From DATDAH01 sp963792205 (GTDB lineage Bacteria; Actinomycetota; Acidimicrobiia; Acidimicrobiales; DATDAH01): DNA of 64,000 nucleotides. The DNA is taken from the NCBI GenBank assembly GCA_963792205.1, contig CAWBVI010000002.1, positions 1,178,001 to 1,242,000 on the forward strand, in the 5' to 3' direction. Shown here one piece after another: positions 42,574 to 52,009 of the stretch (position 1 is the first letter of the stretch; each line of letters starts with the position of its first letter). The position numbers and the translations under genes are program-made. The notes beneath the pieces were generated by a model, which was given only the letters and a program-made list of their open reading frames with translations, did not search any database and was not told the DNA's origin.

Positions 42574-44427
42574 GTGACCACCACGCGAACCCCTTCGCGT
42601 CCCCGGGGCTTCGGCCCGGGGCGGGCGCCCGCCGGTCGTCACGGTCGGCGGGCGCCGGCGCGCGCGCCCGACCCCCGCCACGTCCCCCGCCGGGCTGCCG
42701 GGGCGCGCACGCCGTCCGAGCACCGGCGCCTGATCGCCGTCTTCGTGGTCGCCGTGCTCGCCTTCGGCGTGGTCGCCTACCGGGTGGTCTCGCTTCAAGT
42801 CGTGCGCCCCGAACAGCTGGTGGCGTTCGGTGAGGACCAGCGGACCCGGGTCGCGATCGTGCCCGCCCCCCGGGGCACGATCCTCGACAGCCGGGGCAAC
42901 GACCTCGCGCTGAGCATCCCGTCGGCGACGGTCCAGGCGAACCCGTCACTGGTCCGCGACCCGGTGGCCGCCGCCCACGCGCTGGCCCCGCTGCTCGAGA
43001 CCGACTCGCTGGCGCTCACCGAGACCCTGGCGGGCGGCGGGACGTTCGCCTTCCTCGGCCGCCAGGTCCCCGAGGCGGTCGGCGAGCAGGTCGAGGCCCT
43101 GGGCCTCGAGGGCATCTCGGTGACCCACGAGCCGGCCCGGTCGAACCCGGCCGGCGAGCTGGCCCGGTCGCTCCTCGGCCGGGTCAGCGTGGACCACGAG
43201 GGCGTCTCGGGCCTCGAGATCCAGTACGAGGACGTCCTCGCCGGCGACCCCGGCGAGGTGGTGGTCGAGCGCGATCCGAGCGGGAACACCATCGCGTCCG
43301 GCGACAACCACTACGACGCCGCCGCCCAGGGCGAGGACCTCGTCCTCACCATCGACCGGCAGGTGCAGTACGAGGCCGAGCGCCTCCTGGCCGAGCAGGT
43401 GGCCGCCGCCGGGGCCAAGGGCGGCACCGTCATCGTCAGCCGGCCCGCCACCGGCGAGCTCCTCGCGGTGGCCAACGTCGACGCCTTCGACGAGGTGACC
43501 GGCACGTTCGTGCCGCCCGCCCCCGCCACCGAGAACCGGGCGGTGACCGCGGTGTTCGAGCCCGGGTCGGTCAACAAGATCATCACGCTGTCCGCCGCCC
43601 TCGAGGAGGGCGTGGTCACACCGACGACGAGCAGCCTGGTGCCGGACGAGCTGCAGCTCGGCGACCACCTGTTCACGGACGCCCACGAGCACGAGACCGT
43701 GCCGATGACGGCCCGGGAGGTGCTCACCCAGTCCTCCAACATCGGGACGATCCAGATCGCCCAGCAGCTGGGGCCGGAGGCCGTCGACCGCTACGTGCGC
43801 GCCTTCGGCTTCGGTGAGGTCTCCGCCCTCGACTTCCCCTCCGAGGCGGCGGGCATCCTGCTCCCAACCGACGAGTGGACCGCGACCTCGATCGGCTCCA
43901 TCCCGATCGGCCAGGGCATCGCCGTCACCCCGCTCCAGGTCCTGCAGGCGTTCAACGTGATCGCGAACGGTGGTCGCTATGTGGCCCCCCGCCTCGTGGC
44001 GGGCGTCGCGGGTCCCGACGGTGAGCTCGAGCCGACCCCGGCCCCCGAGCCCCGCCGGGTCGTCTCGGAGCGCACCGCCCAGCAGATGACCGAGATGATG
44101 ACCGGCGTGGTCGAGGACGGCACGGGTGCGGAGGCGGCCGTGGAGGGCTACCCGGTGGCCGGCAAGACGGGGACGGCGCGCAAGCCGCAGCCCGGCGGCG
44201 GCTATGAGGACGAGAACGGCCAGTTCCGGTACGTCGCCACCTTCGGCGGGTTCGTTCCCGCCAACGACCCGCAGCTGTCGATCCTGGTGGTGATCGACGA
44301 GCCGTCCGGCGACATCTACGGCGGTGGCGTGGCCGCGCCGGTGTTCAGCCAGCTGGCGGCATCGGTCCTCCGGTCCTACCGGATCCCGCCTCCTGCGTCG
44401 CTGGCCGTCTCCCCCGAGGCAGGCTGA
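42574..44427 (+). CDS. ftsI: Septal peptidoglycan transpeptidase FtsI (PBP3)
   Basis: Class B penicillin-binding protein of 617 aa that cross-links septal peptidoglycan. A basic N-terminal tail is followed by one membrane helix (about 53-73), a pedestal domain and the transpeptidase domain with SVNK (S332, K335), SSN (387-389) and KTGT (531-534). The long basic Arg/Pro tail is typical of actinobacterial FtsI. GTG at 42574, 4 nt after ftsL. Confidence 0.96.
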   Translation: MTTTRTPSRPRGFGPGRAPAGRHGRRAPARAPDPRHVPRRAAGARTPSEHRRLIAVFVVAVLAFGVVAYRVVSLQVVRPEQLVAFGEDQRTRVAIVPAPRGTILDSRGNDLALSIPSATVQANPSLVRDPVAAAHALAPLLETDSLALTETLAGGGTFAFLGRQVPEAVGEQVEALGLEGISVTHEPARSNPAGELARSLLGRVSVDHEGVSGLEIQYEDVLAGDPGEVVVERDPSGNTIASGDNHYDAAAQGEDLVLTIDRQVQYEAERLLAEQVAAAGAKGGTVIVSRPATGELLAVANVDAFDEVTGTFVPPAPATENRAVTAVFEPGSVNKIITLSAALEEGVVTPTTSSLVPDELQLGDHLFTDAHEHETVPMTAREVLTQSSNIGTIQIAQQLGPEAVDRYVRAFGFGEVSALDFPSEAAGILLPTDEWTATSIGSIPIGQGIAVTPLQVLQAFNVIANGGRYVAPRLVAGVAGPDGELEPTPAPEPRRVVSERTAQQMTEMMTGVVEDGTGAEAAVEGYPVAGKTGTARKPQPGGGYEDENGQFRYVATFGGFVPANDPQLSILVVIDEPSGDIYGGGVAAPVFSQLAASVLRSYRIPPPASLAVSPEAG

Positions 44428-44430
44428 ACC

Positions 44431-45858
44431 GTGATGCAGGCGATCACGCCCCTCGACGAGCTGCTGGTCGCGCTGGGCGAGTACGTGCTCGTGCCCGAGG
44501 GCAGTGCCGCGGGGATCGACGTCCGGGCCATCGACCACGACAGCCGCTCGGTCGAGCCGGGGTCGCTGTTCTGCGCGCTGGTGGGCGAGCTCACGGACGG
44601 TCACCATCACGCCGCGGCCGCGCTCGAGCGGGGTGCGGTCGCGCTCGTCGTCGAGCGGCAGCTCGCGGTCGGGGGGATCCAGGTCGTGGTGCCCGACAGC
44701 CGCGCGGCCATGGGCCTGCTCGCCGCGGCCCACTTCGACCACCCGTCCCGGCAGCTCGCCGTCGTCGGGGTGACCGGGACCAACGGCAAGACCACGGTCA
44801 CCCATCTCCTCGGCGCGATCCTGGAGCACGCCGGGCGGCGGACCGCCGTCCTCGGCACGTTGTCCGGCGCCCGGACGACCCCCGAGTCGCCCGAGCTGCA
44901 GGCCCGCCTCGCCGAGGCCGTCGCCGAAGGCGACGCGGTGGTCGCCATGGAGGTGTCGTCCCACACGGTCGAGCTCCGCCGCATCACGGGGACGTGGTTC
45001 GAGGTCGCGGTCTTCACCAACCTCTCCCAGGACCACCTCGACTTCCACACCTCGATGGACCGCTACTTCGCGGCCAAGGCCCGCCTCTTCGAGCCGGAGC
45101 GCGCCGCGCTCGGCGTGGTCAACCGCGACGACCCGTGGGGCCGTCGACTGCTGGACCAGCTCGCCATCCCGGCCGTGGCCTGGTCGATCACCGACGCCGC
45201 CGATGTGGTCCTACGCGCCGACGGCACCACCTTCACCTGGCGGGACCAGGCCGTGGACCTCGCGCTGACCGGGCGCTTCAACCTCGCCAACGCGGTCGCG
45301 GCCGCGGAGGCCGCCCTCGCCCTGGGCCTGTCGCCCGAGGAGGTCGCGGCGGGCCTGGGCCGGGCCCAACCGGTGCCCGGGCGCTTCGAGCCGGTGGGCG
45401 ACGGCGACGTGACCGTCCTGGTCGACTACGCCCACACGCCCGACGGCCTCGACCAGGCGTTGGCGTCGGCCCGGGAGCTGACCGATGGCCGGGTGATCGT
45501 CGTGTTCGGCTGTGGCGGGGATCGCGACCGGGAGAAGCGCCCGCTCATGGGCCGGGCCGCCGACCGCGGCGCGGACCTCGTGGTGGTCACCTCGGACAAC
45601 CCCCGCCAGGAAGACCCCCGCTCGATCATCGACGAGGTGCTGGTTGGCGTCGATCGTACGGACGACCTCCTCGTCGAGGTCGACCGCCGGCGGGCGGTCG
45701 AGGCGGCCGTCACCCGGGCCGAGCCCGGCGATCTCGTCGTCGTGGCGGGCAAGGGCCACGAGACGACGCAGGACCTGGGTGACCGGGTGATCGACTTCGA
45801 CGACCGCCAGGTCGCCGCCGAGGCGCTCCGCCGCCGCATCCGAGGAGCGTGCGCGTGA
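44431..45858 (+). CDS. murE: UDP-MurNAc-tripeptide synthetase MurE (meso-DAP type)
   Basis: Adds the third residue to UDP-MurNAc-L-Ala-D-Glu, 475 aa. GTNGKTTVTHL is the ATP loop; SSHTVELRRI and FTNLSQDHLDFH follow. DNPR (389-392) in SDNPRQEDP is the marker for meso-diaminopimelate, so the wall is DAP-type. GTG at 44431 or ATG at 44434 give the same protein but one residue. The next gene is mraY, where murF is normally found. Confidence 0.95.
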   Translation: MMQAITPLDELLVALGEYVLVPEGSAAGIDVRAIDHDSRSVEPGSLFCALVGELTDGHHHAAAALERGAVALVVERQLAVGGIQVVVPDSRAAMGLLAAAHFDHPSRQLAVVGVTGTNGKTTVTHLLGAILEHAGRRTAVLGTLSGARTTPESPELQARLAEAVAEGDAVVAMEVSSHTVELRRITGTWFEVAVFTNLSQDHLDFHTSMDRYFAAKARLFEPERAALGVVNRDDPWGRRLLDQLAIPAVAWSITDAADVVLRADGTTFTWRDQAVDLALTGRFNLANAVAAAEAALALGLSPEEVAAGLGRAQPVPGRFEPVGDGDVTVLVDYAHTPDGLDQALASARELTDGRVIVVFGCGGDRDREKRPLMGRAADRGADLVVVTSDNPRQEDPRSIIDEVLVGVDRTDDLLVEVDRRRAVEAAVTRAEPGDLVVVAGKGHETTQDLGDRVIDFDDRQVAAEALRRRIRGACA

Positions 45859-46889
45859 GGACGCTCCTGTTCGCCGCCGGCGTGTCGCTCCTGGTGTCGC
45901 TCTTCGGCACGAAGTTCCTGATCGGCGCGCTGACCCGGCGCCAGATCGGCCAGCCCATCCGCGAGGACGGCCCCGAGGGCCACACGACGAAGGCCGGCAC
46001 GCCCACCATGGGCGGGGCGGCCATCGTGGCCGGCGCCGTGGTCGGCTACGTCGCCTCGGACCTGTCCAACAGCCGGATCATCACCCGTTCCGGCCTGCTC
46101 GTGATGCTGATCGTCGTCGGGGCGGGGTTCGTCGGCCTCCTCGACGACTGGATCAAGGTGACGCGGGCCCGCAGCCTCGGCCTGACCTCCCGGACGAAGT
46201 TCGCCGGCCTGCTGATCGTGGCCATCGCCTTCGCCGTGCTCGCGGTCAACCACAGCCCCGTGAGCACCGACCTCTCCTTCACCCGAGCCGGTGCCCTGGT
46301 GGACCTGGGCCAGATCGGGTGGAGCGTCTGGGCGGTGCTGCTCATCGTGGCCACGACGAACGCGGTCAACCTCACCGACGGCCTCGACGGGCTGGCGGGA
46401 GGGGCGTCGGTCCTGGCCTTCTCGGCCTTCATCGTCATCGGCTTCTGGGGGTTCCGCCACCCCTTCCAGTACGGCGTCCCCCACGCCCTCGACCTGGCGG
46501 TCGTGGCGGCGTGCATGACGGGCGCGTGCGTCGGGTTCCTGTGGTGGAACGCGTCGCCGGCGCAGATCTTCATGGGCGACACCGGCTCGCTGGCGATCGG
46601 TGGCGCCCTGGCCGGCTTGGCCCTGATGAACAACACCTCGCTCCTCCTCGCCGTGGTGGGCGGGCTCTTCGTCGTCGAGACGCTGTCGGTGATCGTCCAG
46701 GTGGCGAGCTTCCAGCTGTTCGGCCGCCGCGTGTTCCGCATGGCGCCGATCCACCACCACTTCGAGCTGCGGGGCTGGCCCGAGACCACCGTGATCATCC
46801 GCTTCTGGATCCTGTCCGGCATCTGCACGGCGGTCGGGCTGGGCCTGTACTACGCCGACTTCATCGGGTTGCCGGGAGCGAGAGATTGA
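45855..46889 (+). CDS. mraY: Phospho-MurNAc-pentapeptide transferase MraY
   Basis: Integral membrane enzyme making lipid I, 344 aa with about ten helices. Hallmarks: TKAGTPTMGG, the DD of GLLDDWIKV, NAVNLTDGLDGLAGG, MGDTGSLAIGG and HHHFELRGW. The GTG at 45855, after GAGGAG and overlapping the murE stop, is preferred to a GTG at 45849. Its stop overlaps a TTG that starts murD. Confidence 0.96.
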   Translation: MRTLLFAAGVSLLVSLFGTKFLIGALTRRQIGQPIREDGPEGHTTKAGTPTMGGAAIVAGAVVGYVASDLSNSRIITRSGLLVMLIVVGAGFVGLLDDWIKVTRARSLGLTSRTKFAGLLIVAIAFAVLAVNHSPVSTDLSFTRAGALVDLGQIGWSVWAVLLIVATTNAVNLTDGLDGLAGGASVLAFSAFIVIGFWGFRHPFQYGVPHALDLAVVAACMTGACVGFLWWNASPAQIFMGDTGSLAIGGALAGLALMNNTSLLLAVVGGLFVVETLSVIVQVASFQLFGRRVFRMAPIHHHFELRGWPETTVIIRFWILSGICTAVGLGLYYADFIGLPGARD

Positions 46890-48235
46890 GCGCGGCGACC
46901 CCTCCGCCCGCCCTGGTGGTCGGCCTGGGTGTGACCGGGCGCGCCGTGACCCGGGCCCTGGTCCGGCGCGGCGGGACCGTGATCGCCGTCGACGACCGAC
47001 CGGACGACGGCCACCGGGCGTTCGCCGCCGAGCTGGGGATCGACCTGATCGAGGCGCCGGACGAGGCCGAGCTGGCGGCGCGCCTCGCCGAGGTCGAGGT
47101 CCTCCTCCCGAGCCCGGGGATCCCCGACCGCCACCCGGTCTTCTCGGCCGCCCGCGAGCTCGGGGTGCCCGTCCGGTCGGAGTTCGACCTCGCCGCGGCG
47201 TGGGACGACCGCCCGCTCGCCGCGGTCACCGGCACCAACGGGAAGACCACCGTGACCCACCTCGTCGCCGACATGCTGCGGCGCAGCGGACGGGTCGTGG
47301 CCGAGGCGGGCAACGTCGACGTCCCCCTCGTCGCCGCCATCGACGACCCCGAGGTCGAGGTCTTCGTGGTCGAGGCCAGCTCGTTCCGGCTCGGGCACAC
47401 CGCCCACTGGGCGCCGGCCGTGGCCGCCTGGCTCAACTTCGCTCCGGACCACCTCGACGTCCACGACGGCGTGGCCGGCTACGAGGCGGCCAAGGCCCGC
47501 ATCTGGGCCGACCAGGGTCCTGGCGACGTGGCGGTGGTCAACGCCGACGACCCGGTCGTCGCCCGCCACGGGGGCGCCGGTCGACGGCGCACGTTCGGGT
47601 TGACCGGGAGCGAGGACGCCACGGTGCGCGGCGGTGACCTCGTGGTCGACGGTCGTCCCTTGCTGCCGGTGGCCGACCTCCGGAGGGGCCTGCCGCACGA
47701 CCAGGCGAACGGCTTGGCTGCCGCGCTCGTGGCCGGCGCCCTGGGGGCGTCGGACGCCGACGTCATCTCGACCCTGGTCGCGTTCGACGGCCTGCCTCAC
47801 CGGGTGCAACTGATCGGTGAGGGCGACGGCGTGCGCTGGTACGACGACTCGAAGGCCACGACGCCGCACGCCACCGGCGCCGCCGTCGAGGCCTTCGACC
47901 ACGTCGTGCTCATCGCCGGCGGCCGGAACAAGGGCCTCGACCTGCACGGCCTGCTCGGCAGCCGGGGCACCGTGCGGGCGGTCGTGGCCATCGGCGAGGC
48001 GGCCGACGAGGTCGACCGGGCCGTTGCCGACCGCGTGCCCGTGGCCCGGGCCGACTCGATGGCCGAGGCAGTGGCCGGGGCCGGCACCCTCGCCCGGGCC
48101 GGTGACGTCGTGGTCCTGTCGCCGGGCTGTGCGTCCTTCGACTGGTACTCGTCCTACGGCGAGCGGGGCGACGACTTCACCCGCCACGTCCGCGCCTACC
48201 TCGACCACCACGACCGGAAGGCGGCCACGTCATGA
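46886..48235 (+). CDS. murD: UDP-MurNAc-L-alanine:D-glutamate ligase MurD
   Basis: Mur ligase of 449 aa adding D-glutamate. GTNGKTTVTHL is the ATP loop, ASSFRLGHT, NFAPDHLDVH and the C-terminal YDDSKATTPHAT fit MurD. The only start giving the family N-terminus (ALVVGLGVTGRAV) is the TTG at 46886, which overlaps the mraY stop (TTGA) and has GGGAG 7 nt upstream. Confidence 0.95.
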   Translation: MSAATPPPALVVGLGVTGRAVTRALVRRGGTVIAVDDRPDDGHRAFAAELGIDLIEAPDEAELAARLAEVEVLLPSPGIPDRHPVFSAARELGVPVRSEFDLAAAWDDRPLAAVTGTNGKTTVTHLVADMLRRSGRVVAEAGNVDVPLVAAIDDPEVEVFVVEASSFRLGHTAHWAPAVAAWLNFAPDHLDVHDGVAGYEAAKARIWADQGPGDVAVVNADDPVVARHGGAGRRRTFGLTGSEDATVRGGDLVVDGRPLLPVADLRRGLPHDQANGLAAALVAGALGASDADVISTLVAFDGLPHRVQLIGEGDGVRWYDDSKATTPHATGAAVEAFDHVVLIAGGRNKGLDLHGLLGSRGTVRAVVAIGEAADEVDRAVADRVPVARADSMAEAVAGAGTLARAGDVVVLSPGCASFDWYSSYGERGDDFTRHVRAYLDHHDRKAATS

Positions 48236-48291
48236 GCGAAGCGAGGGCCCGCCGGCCCGGCGGCTCCGCCGCCACGAGGCAGGAACGATGA
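48232..48291 (+). CDS. Possible 19-codon linker ORF between murD and ftsW
   Basis: ATG at 48232 overlaps the murD stop and the frame ends with TGA at 48289-48291, which overlaps the ftsW ATG. The predicted peptide MSEARARRPGGSAATRQER has no known match. It could keep ribosomes moving from murD into ftsW. Length alone cannot show that it is translated. Confidence 0.3.
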   Translation: MSEARARRPGGSAATRQER

Positions 48292-49523
48292 GCGAACGCA
48301 CGCCGACGCGGTCCCGGTCGGCCCACCCGGCAGGGGCCCGGCGGAACCGGCCGGCGCACGAACCCGGCGCGGCCCGGGGACGCCACCCCTCCGCCCGTCC
48401 CGGCCCGAAGCGGCCACCGGGCGACCGGTCGTCGACCTTCTTCGGCCTCCTCGTCGTCACCAGCGCGCTCGTGCTCCTCGGGCTGGTGATGGTGATGTCC
48501 GCGGCCTCGGTGAGCGACCTCCGCACGTCGGGGTCCGCGTGGGAGAGCTTCACCCGACAGGCGGTGTTCGCCGTCGTGGGGTTCGCCGGGATGCTCGTGG
48601 CCATGCGCCGGCACTACCGGACCTGGCGGAGCCTGGCGCTGCCCTTCCTCGTGGTGGCGTTCGTCCTCCTCGCGCTCGTGCTCGTCCCCGGCGTCGGCGT
48701 GGGGGTCAACGGCGCCACCCGGTGGTTGGGGGCCGGCTCTCTCCGCTTCCAGCCGTCGGAGCTGGCCAAGCTGGCCATGATCGTGTGGACCGCCGCCTGG
48801 CTGGCCGAGCCGAAGCGCCACGCCGCGGTCCACGACGACCCGCGGGTGCTGCGCCCCGTGCTGCTCGTCGTGGGGACCGCCGCCGCGCTGCTGCTGCTCC
48901 AGCCCAACCTCGGCACGCTCATCATCACGACCGGCGCCGTGGCCGTGGTGGTGTACCTCTCCGGCGCCTCCCTGGGCCGCCTCCTCGGCTGGGGCGCTCT
49001 CGGCCTGGGTGCGGCCGCCGTCGCCGCCCTCGGGGCCAGCTACCGACGGGCGAGGGTCATGGCCTTCCTCGACCCGTGGGCCGATCCGGCCAACACGGGG
49101 TACCAGACCATCCAGTCGCTGGTCGGCATCGCCTCGGGCGGGCTCACCGGGGTCGGCCTCGGCGCCAGCCGGGCCAAGTGGGGCTTCCTGCCGTACGCCC
49201 ACACCGACTTCATCTTCGCCATCATCGCCGAGGAGCTCGGCCTGATCGGGGCTCTCACGGTGCTCGCCCTCTTCGTGGCCCTCGGGCTGTTCGGCATCCG
49301 GGCGGCGCTCCGGGCCCCGGACACGTTCGGGATGCTGCTGGCCGCGGGCATCACCACGTGGTTCGTGCTGCAGGCGGTGGTGAACATCGGGGCCGTGGTC
49401 GGGTTGCTGCCGATCACCGGCGTGCCGCTGCCCTTCGTCTCCTACGGCGGCACCTCGCTGGTGGTCAACCTCGTCGCCATGGGGGTGCTCCTGAGCGTCG
49501 CCCGCCAGGGACGGGATGCCTGA
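48288..49523 (+). CDS. ftsW: Septal peptidoglycan polymerase FtsW
   Basis: SEDS glycosyltransferase of 411 aa, polymerises lipid II with FtsI. After a basic 45-residue tail there are about ten transmembrane helices. Motifs: WLGAGSLRFQPSELAKLA, QPNLGTLIITT, GYQTIQSLVGIASGG, FAIIAEELGLIG and PLPFVSYGGTSL. ATG at 48288, preceded by a short linker. Confidence 0.95.
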   Translation: MSERTPTRSRSAHPAGARRNRPAHEPGAARGRHPSARPGPKRPPGDRSSTFFGLLVVTSALVLLGLVMVMSAASVSDLRTSGSAWESFTRQAVFAVVGFAGMLVAMRRHYRTWRSLALPFLVVAFVLLALVLVPGVGVGVNGATRWLGAGSLRFQPSELAKLAMIVWTAAWLAEPKRHAAVHDDPRVLRPVLLVVGTAAALLLLQPNLGTLIITTGAVAVVVYLSGASLGRLLGWGALGLGAAAVAALGASYRRARVMAFLDPWADPANTGYQTIQSLVGIASGGLTGVGLGASRAKWGFLPYAHTDFIFAIIAEELGLIGALTVLALFVALGLFGIRAALRAPDTFGMLLAAGITTWFVLQAVVNIGAVVGLLPITGVPLPFVSYGGTSLVVNLVAMGVLLSVARQGRDA

Positions 49524-50631
49524 GACCTGGGCGATCGTCGCCGGCGGCGGGACGGCGGGGCACACCCTCCCGGGCATCGCCGTCGCCCGGGCGCTGGTCG
49601 CCCGGGGCCACCCGGCCGACAGCATCCACTTCGTCGGCAGCGAGCGGGGCACCGAGGTCCGGCTGGTCCCGGACGCCGGCTTCACCCTGACGGCCCTGCC
49701 CGGGCGGGGGATCCAACGCCGCTTCACCCTCGAGAACCTCGGCGCCGTGACCGGCCTGCTCCGGGCGTTCGGGAGCGCATCGGGCCTGGTCCGGCGCCGC
49801 CGCCCGTCCGTCGTCGTCGCCCTCGGCGGCTACGCCTCGGTCGCCTGTGCGCTGGCGGCGGCGCTCCACCGGATCCCCATCGTCGTGGCCGAGCAGAACG
49901 CCGTCCCGGGTGCGGCCAACCGGATCGTGGCGCGGTTCGCCAAGGCGGCGGCCGTCTCGTTCGCCGACACCGGCCTGCCCCGCGCCGTGGTCACCGGGAA
50001 CCCGGTGCGGCCCGAGATCCTGGCCGTCGACCGGGAGCGCGACCGGCTTCCGGCCCGGCGGGCCCGGGGCCTGCCCGAGGACCGCACGGTCGTGGTGGCG
50101 TTCGGGGGGTCGCTCGGTGCCCGCCGGATCAACCGGGCCGTGACCGGGCTCGTGGCCCGCTGGGAGCAGCGAAGGGACCTCGCCGTCGTCCACGTGGTCG
50201 GCGAGCGGGACTGGGACGACCCCACCGCCCGGGGCGAGGAGCGCCTCGGGGAGAAGGGCATCCTCTACCGCCCCGTGCGCTACGAGGACGACATGCCCAC
50301 CGCGCTGGCTGCCGCCGATCTGGTCGTGGCCCGGGCCGGGGCCACCACCGTCGCCGAGCTGGCCGTCCTCGGCCTTCCTGGCGTCCTCGTCCCCTTGCCC
50401 ATCGCCACCGCCGATCACCAGACGGCCAACGCCCGGGCGCTGGTCGACCGGGGTGCCGCCCGTCTGGTGCCCGACGCCGAGCTCGACGTCGACCGCCTGG
50501 AGGCCGAGGTCGGCGCCCTGGTCGAGGACCCGGCCCGTTTGGCCGCCATGGGCGAGGCGGCTCGGGGCGTCGGTCGGCCCGACGCCGCGGAGCGGGTCGC
50601 CGACCTCGTCGAGGAGCACGCCCGTGGCTGA
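49516..50631 (+). CDS. murG: Lipid II synthase MurG
   Basis: Membrane-associated GT28 enzyme adding GlcNAc to lipid I, 371 aa. GGGTAGHTLPGIAVARAL at the start, ALGGYASVACALAA, EQNAVPGAANR, FGGSLGARRIN and VVARAGATTVAEL match MurG. ATG at 49516 overlaps ftsW by 8 bp; its end overlaps murC by 8 bp. Confidence 0.96.
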   Translation: MPETWAIVAGGGTAGHTLPGIAVARALVARGHPADSIHFVGSERGTEVRLVPDAGFTLTALPGRGIQRRFTLENLGAVTGLLRAFGSASGLVRRRRPSVVVALGGYASVACALAAALHRIPIVVAEQNAVPGAANRIVARFAKAAAVSFADTGLPRAVVTGNPVRPEILAVDRERDRLPARRARGLPEDRTVVVAFGGSLGARRINRAVTGLVARWEQRRDLAVVHVVGERDWDDPTARGEERLGEKGILYRPVRYEDDMPTALAAADLVVARAGATTVAELAVLGLPGVLVPLPIATADHQTANARALVDRGAARLVPDAELDVDRLEAEVGALVEDPARLAAMGEAARGVGRPDAAERVADLVEEHARG

Positions 50632-52009
50632 TCCGGTCGACCTGACCCCGCCGCAGGCCATCCACGTCGTGGGCGTGGGGGGCGCGGGCATGAGCGCCAT
50701 TGCCAGCGTCCTGGCCTCGATGGGTCATCGGGTGAGCGGCAGCGACCTGAAGGCGTCGAAGGCCCTGGAGCGCCTCCAGGACCAGGGCATCCGGGTGGCG
50801 GTGGGCCACCGGGCCGAGCAGCTCGAGGACGCCGCGGTCGTCGCCGTCTCGACGGCCATCGGTCCCGACAACCCGGAGGTCATGGCGGCACGGGACCGCG
50901 GGCTTCCCGTCCTGCGCCGGGCAGAGGTGCTGACCGCCATCACGGCCCTGCGCCGGACCATCGCCGTCGCCGGCACCCACGGCAAGACGACCACCTCGTC
51001 GATGCTGGCCGTGATCCTGACCGAAGCCGGGCTCGACCCCAGCTTCATCATCGGCGGCGACGTGAACCAGATCGGCTCCGGCGCCGTCTGGGCCGACGGT
51101 CCACTGTTCGTGGTGGAGGCGGACGAGAGCGACGGCACCTTCGTCGAGCTCCGCACCGAGGTGGCGGTGGTCACCAACGTCGAGGCCGACCACCACGCCC
51201 ACTACGGCGGCTTCGAACCGCTGCGGGCGGCCTTCGACCAGTTCGTCGCGGCGGCCGGGCGGTTGGCCGTCGTCGGCATCGACGACGTCGAGGGCCGCGC
51301 CCTCGCCGAGCGCCATCCGGATGCGGTGACCGTGGGGGAGGAGCAGGGCGCCACCTACCGCATCGCCGGGCTCCGCCGCGACGCCCGCGGGACGACGTTC
51401 GACCTGGTGCACGGCGGTTCGTCGCGGGGCGAGATCCGGCTCCCGGTGCCAGGAGCCCACAACGCCCGCAACGCCGCGGTGGCCGCCGCCACGGCCCTCG
51501 AGGTCGGCGCGGACGTCGCCGCGGTGCAGGCCGCGCTGGCCCGCTTCGGTGGCGTCGCCCGGCGGTTCGAGTTCCGCGGCGAGGTCGCCGACGTGGCGTT
51601 CGTCGACGACTACGCCCACCTGCCCACCGAGGTGGCGGCGGCGATCGCGGCCGGTCGCGACACCGCGCCGGCGCGGCTCGTCGCCGTCTTCCAGCCCCAC
51701 CGCTACAGCCGCGTCGCAGCCCTGGCCCCCGCCTTCGGTCGCTCGTTCGTGGACGCCGATCTGGTCGCGGTCACCGACGTCTACAGCGCCGGCGAGACCC
51801 CGGTGCCGGGGGTCTCGGGCAAGGCGGTCGTCGACGCCGTCGTCGCCGACGACCCGAGCCGCGCCATCGTCTACCTGCCCCGTCGGGAGGACCTGGTCCC
51901 CTACCTCGTGAGCCGGCTGAAGGCGGGCGACCTGTGCCTCACGCTCGGCGCCGGCGACCTGACCACCCTGCCCGACGAGCTCCAGGCCGCGCTGGCCGGT
52001 CGCCCGTGA
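50624..52009 (+). CDS. murC: UDP-MurNAc:L-alanine ligase MurC
   Basis: First Mur ligase, 461 aa. IHVVGVGGAGMSAIA, SGSDLKAS, AGTHGKTTTSSM (ATP loop), VEADESDGTF, and VDDYAHLPTEV with QPHRYSR near the end are all MurC features. The GTG at 50624 overlaps the murG end. The murC-murB-ftsQ order is that of many Gram-positive bacteria. Confidence 0.96.
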   Translation: MADPVDLTPPQAIHVVGVGGAGMSAIASVLASMGHRVSGSDLKASKALERLQDQGIRVAVGHRAEQLEDAAVVAVSTAIGPDNPEVMAARDRGLPVLRRAEVLTAITALRRTIAVAGTHGKTTTSSMLAVILTEAGLDPSFIIGGDVNQIGSGAVWADGPLFVVEADESDGTFVELRTEVAVVTNVEADHHAHYGGFEPLRAAFDQFVAAAGRLAVVGIDDVEGRALAERHPDAVTVGEEQGATYRIAGLRRDARGTTFDLVHGGSSRGEIRLPVPGAHNARNAAVAAATALEVGADVAAVQAALARFGGVARRFEFRGEVADVAFVDDYAHLPTEVAAAIAAGRDTAPARLVAVFQPHRYSRVAALAPAFGRSFVDADLVAVTDVYSAGETPVPGVSGKAVVDAVVADDPSRAIVYLPRREDLVPYLVSRLKAGDLCLTLGAGDLTTLPDELQAALAGRP

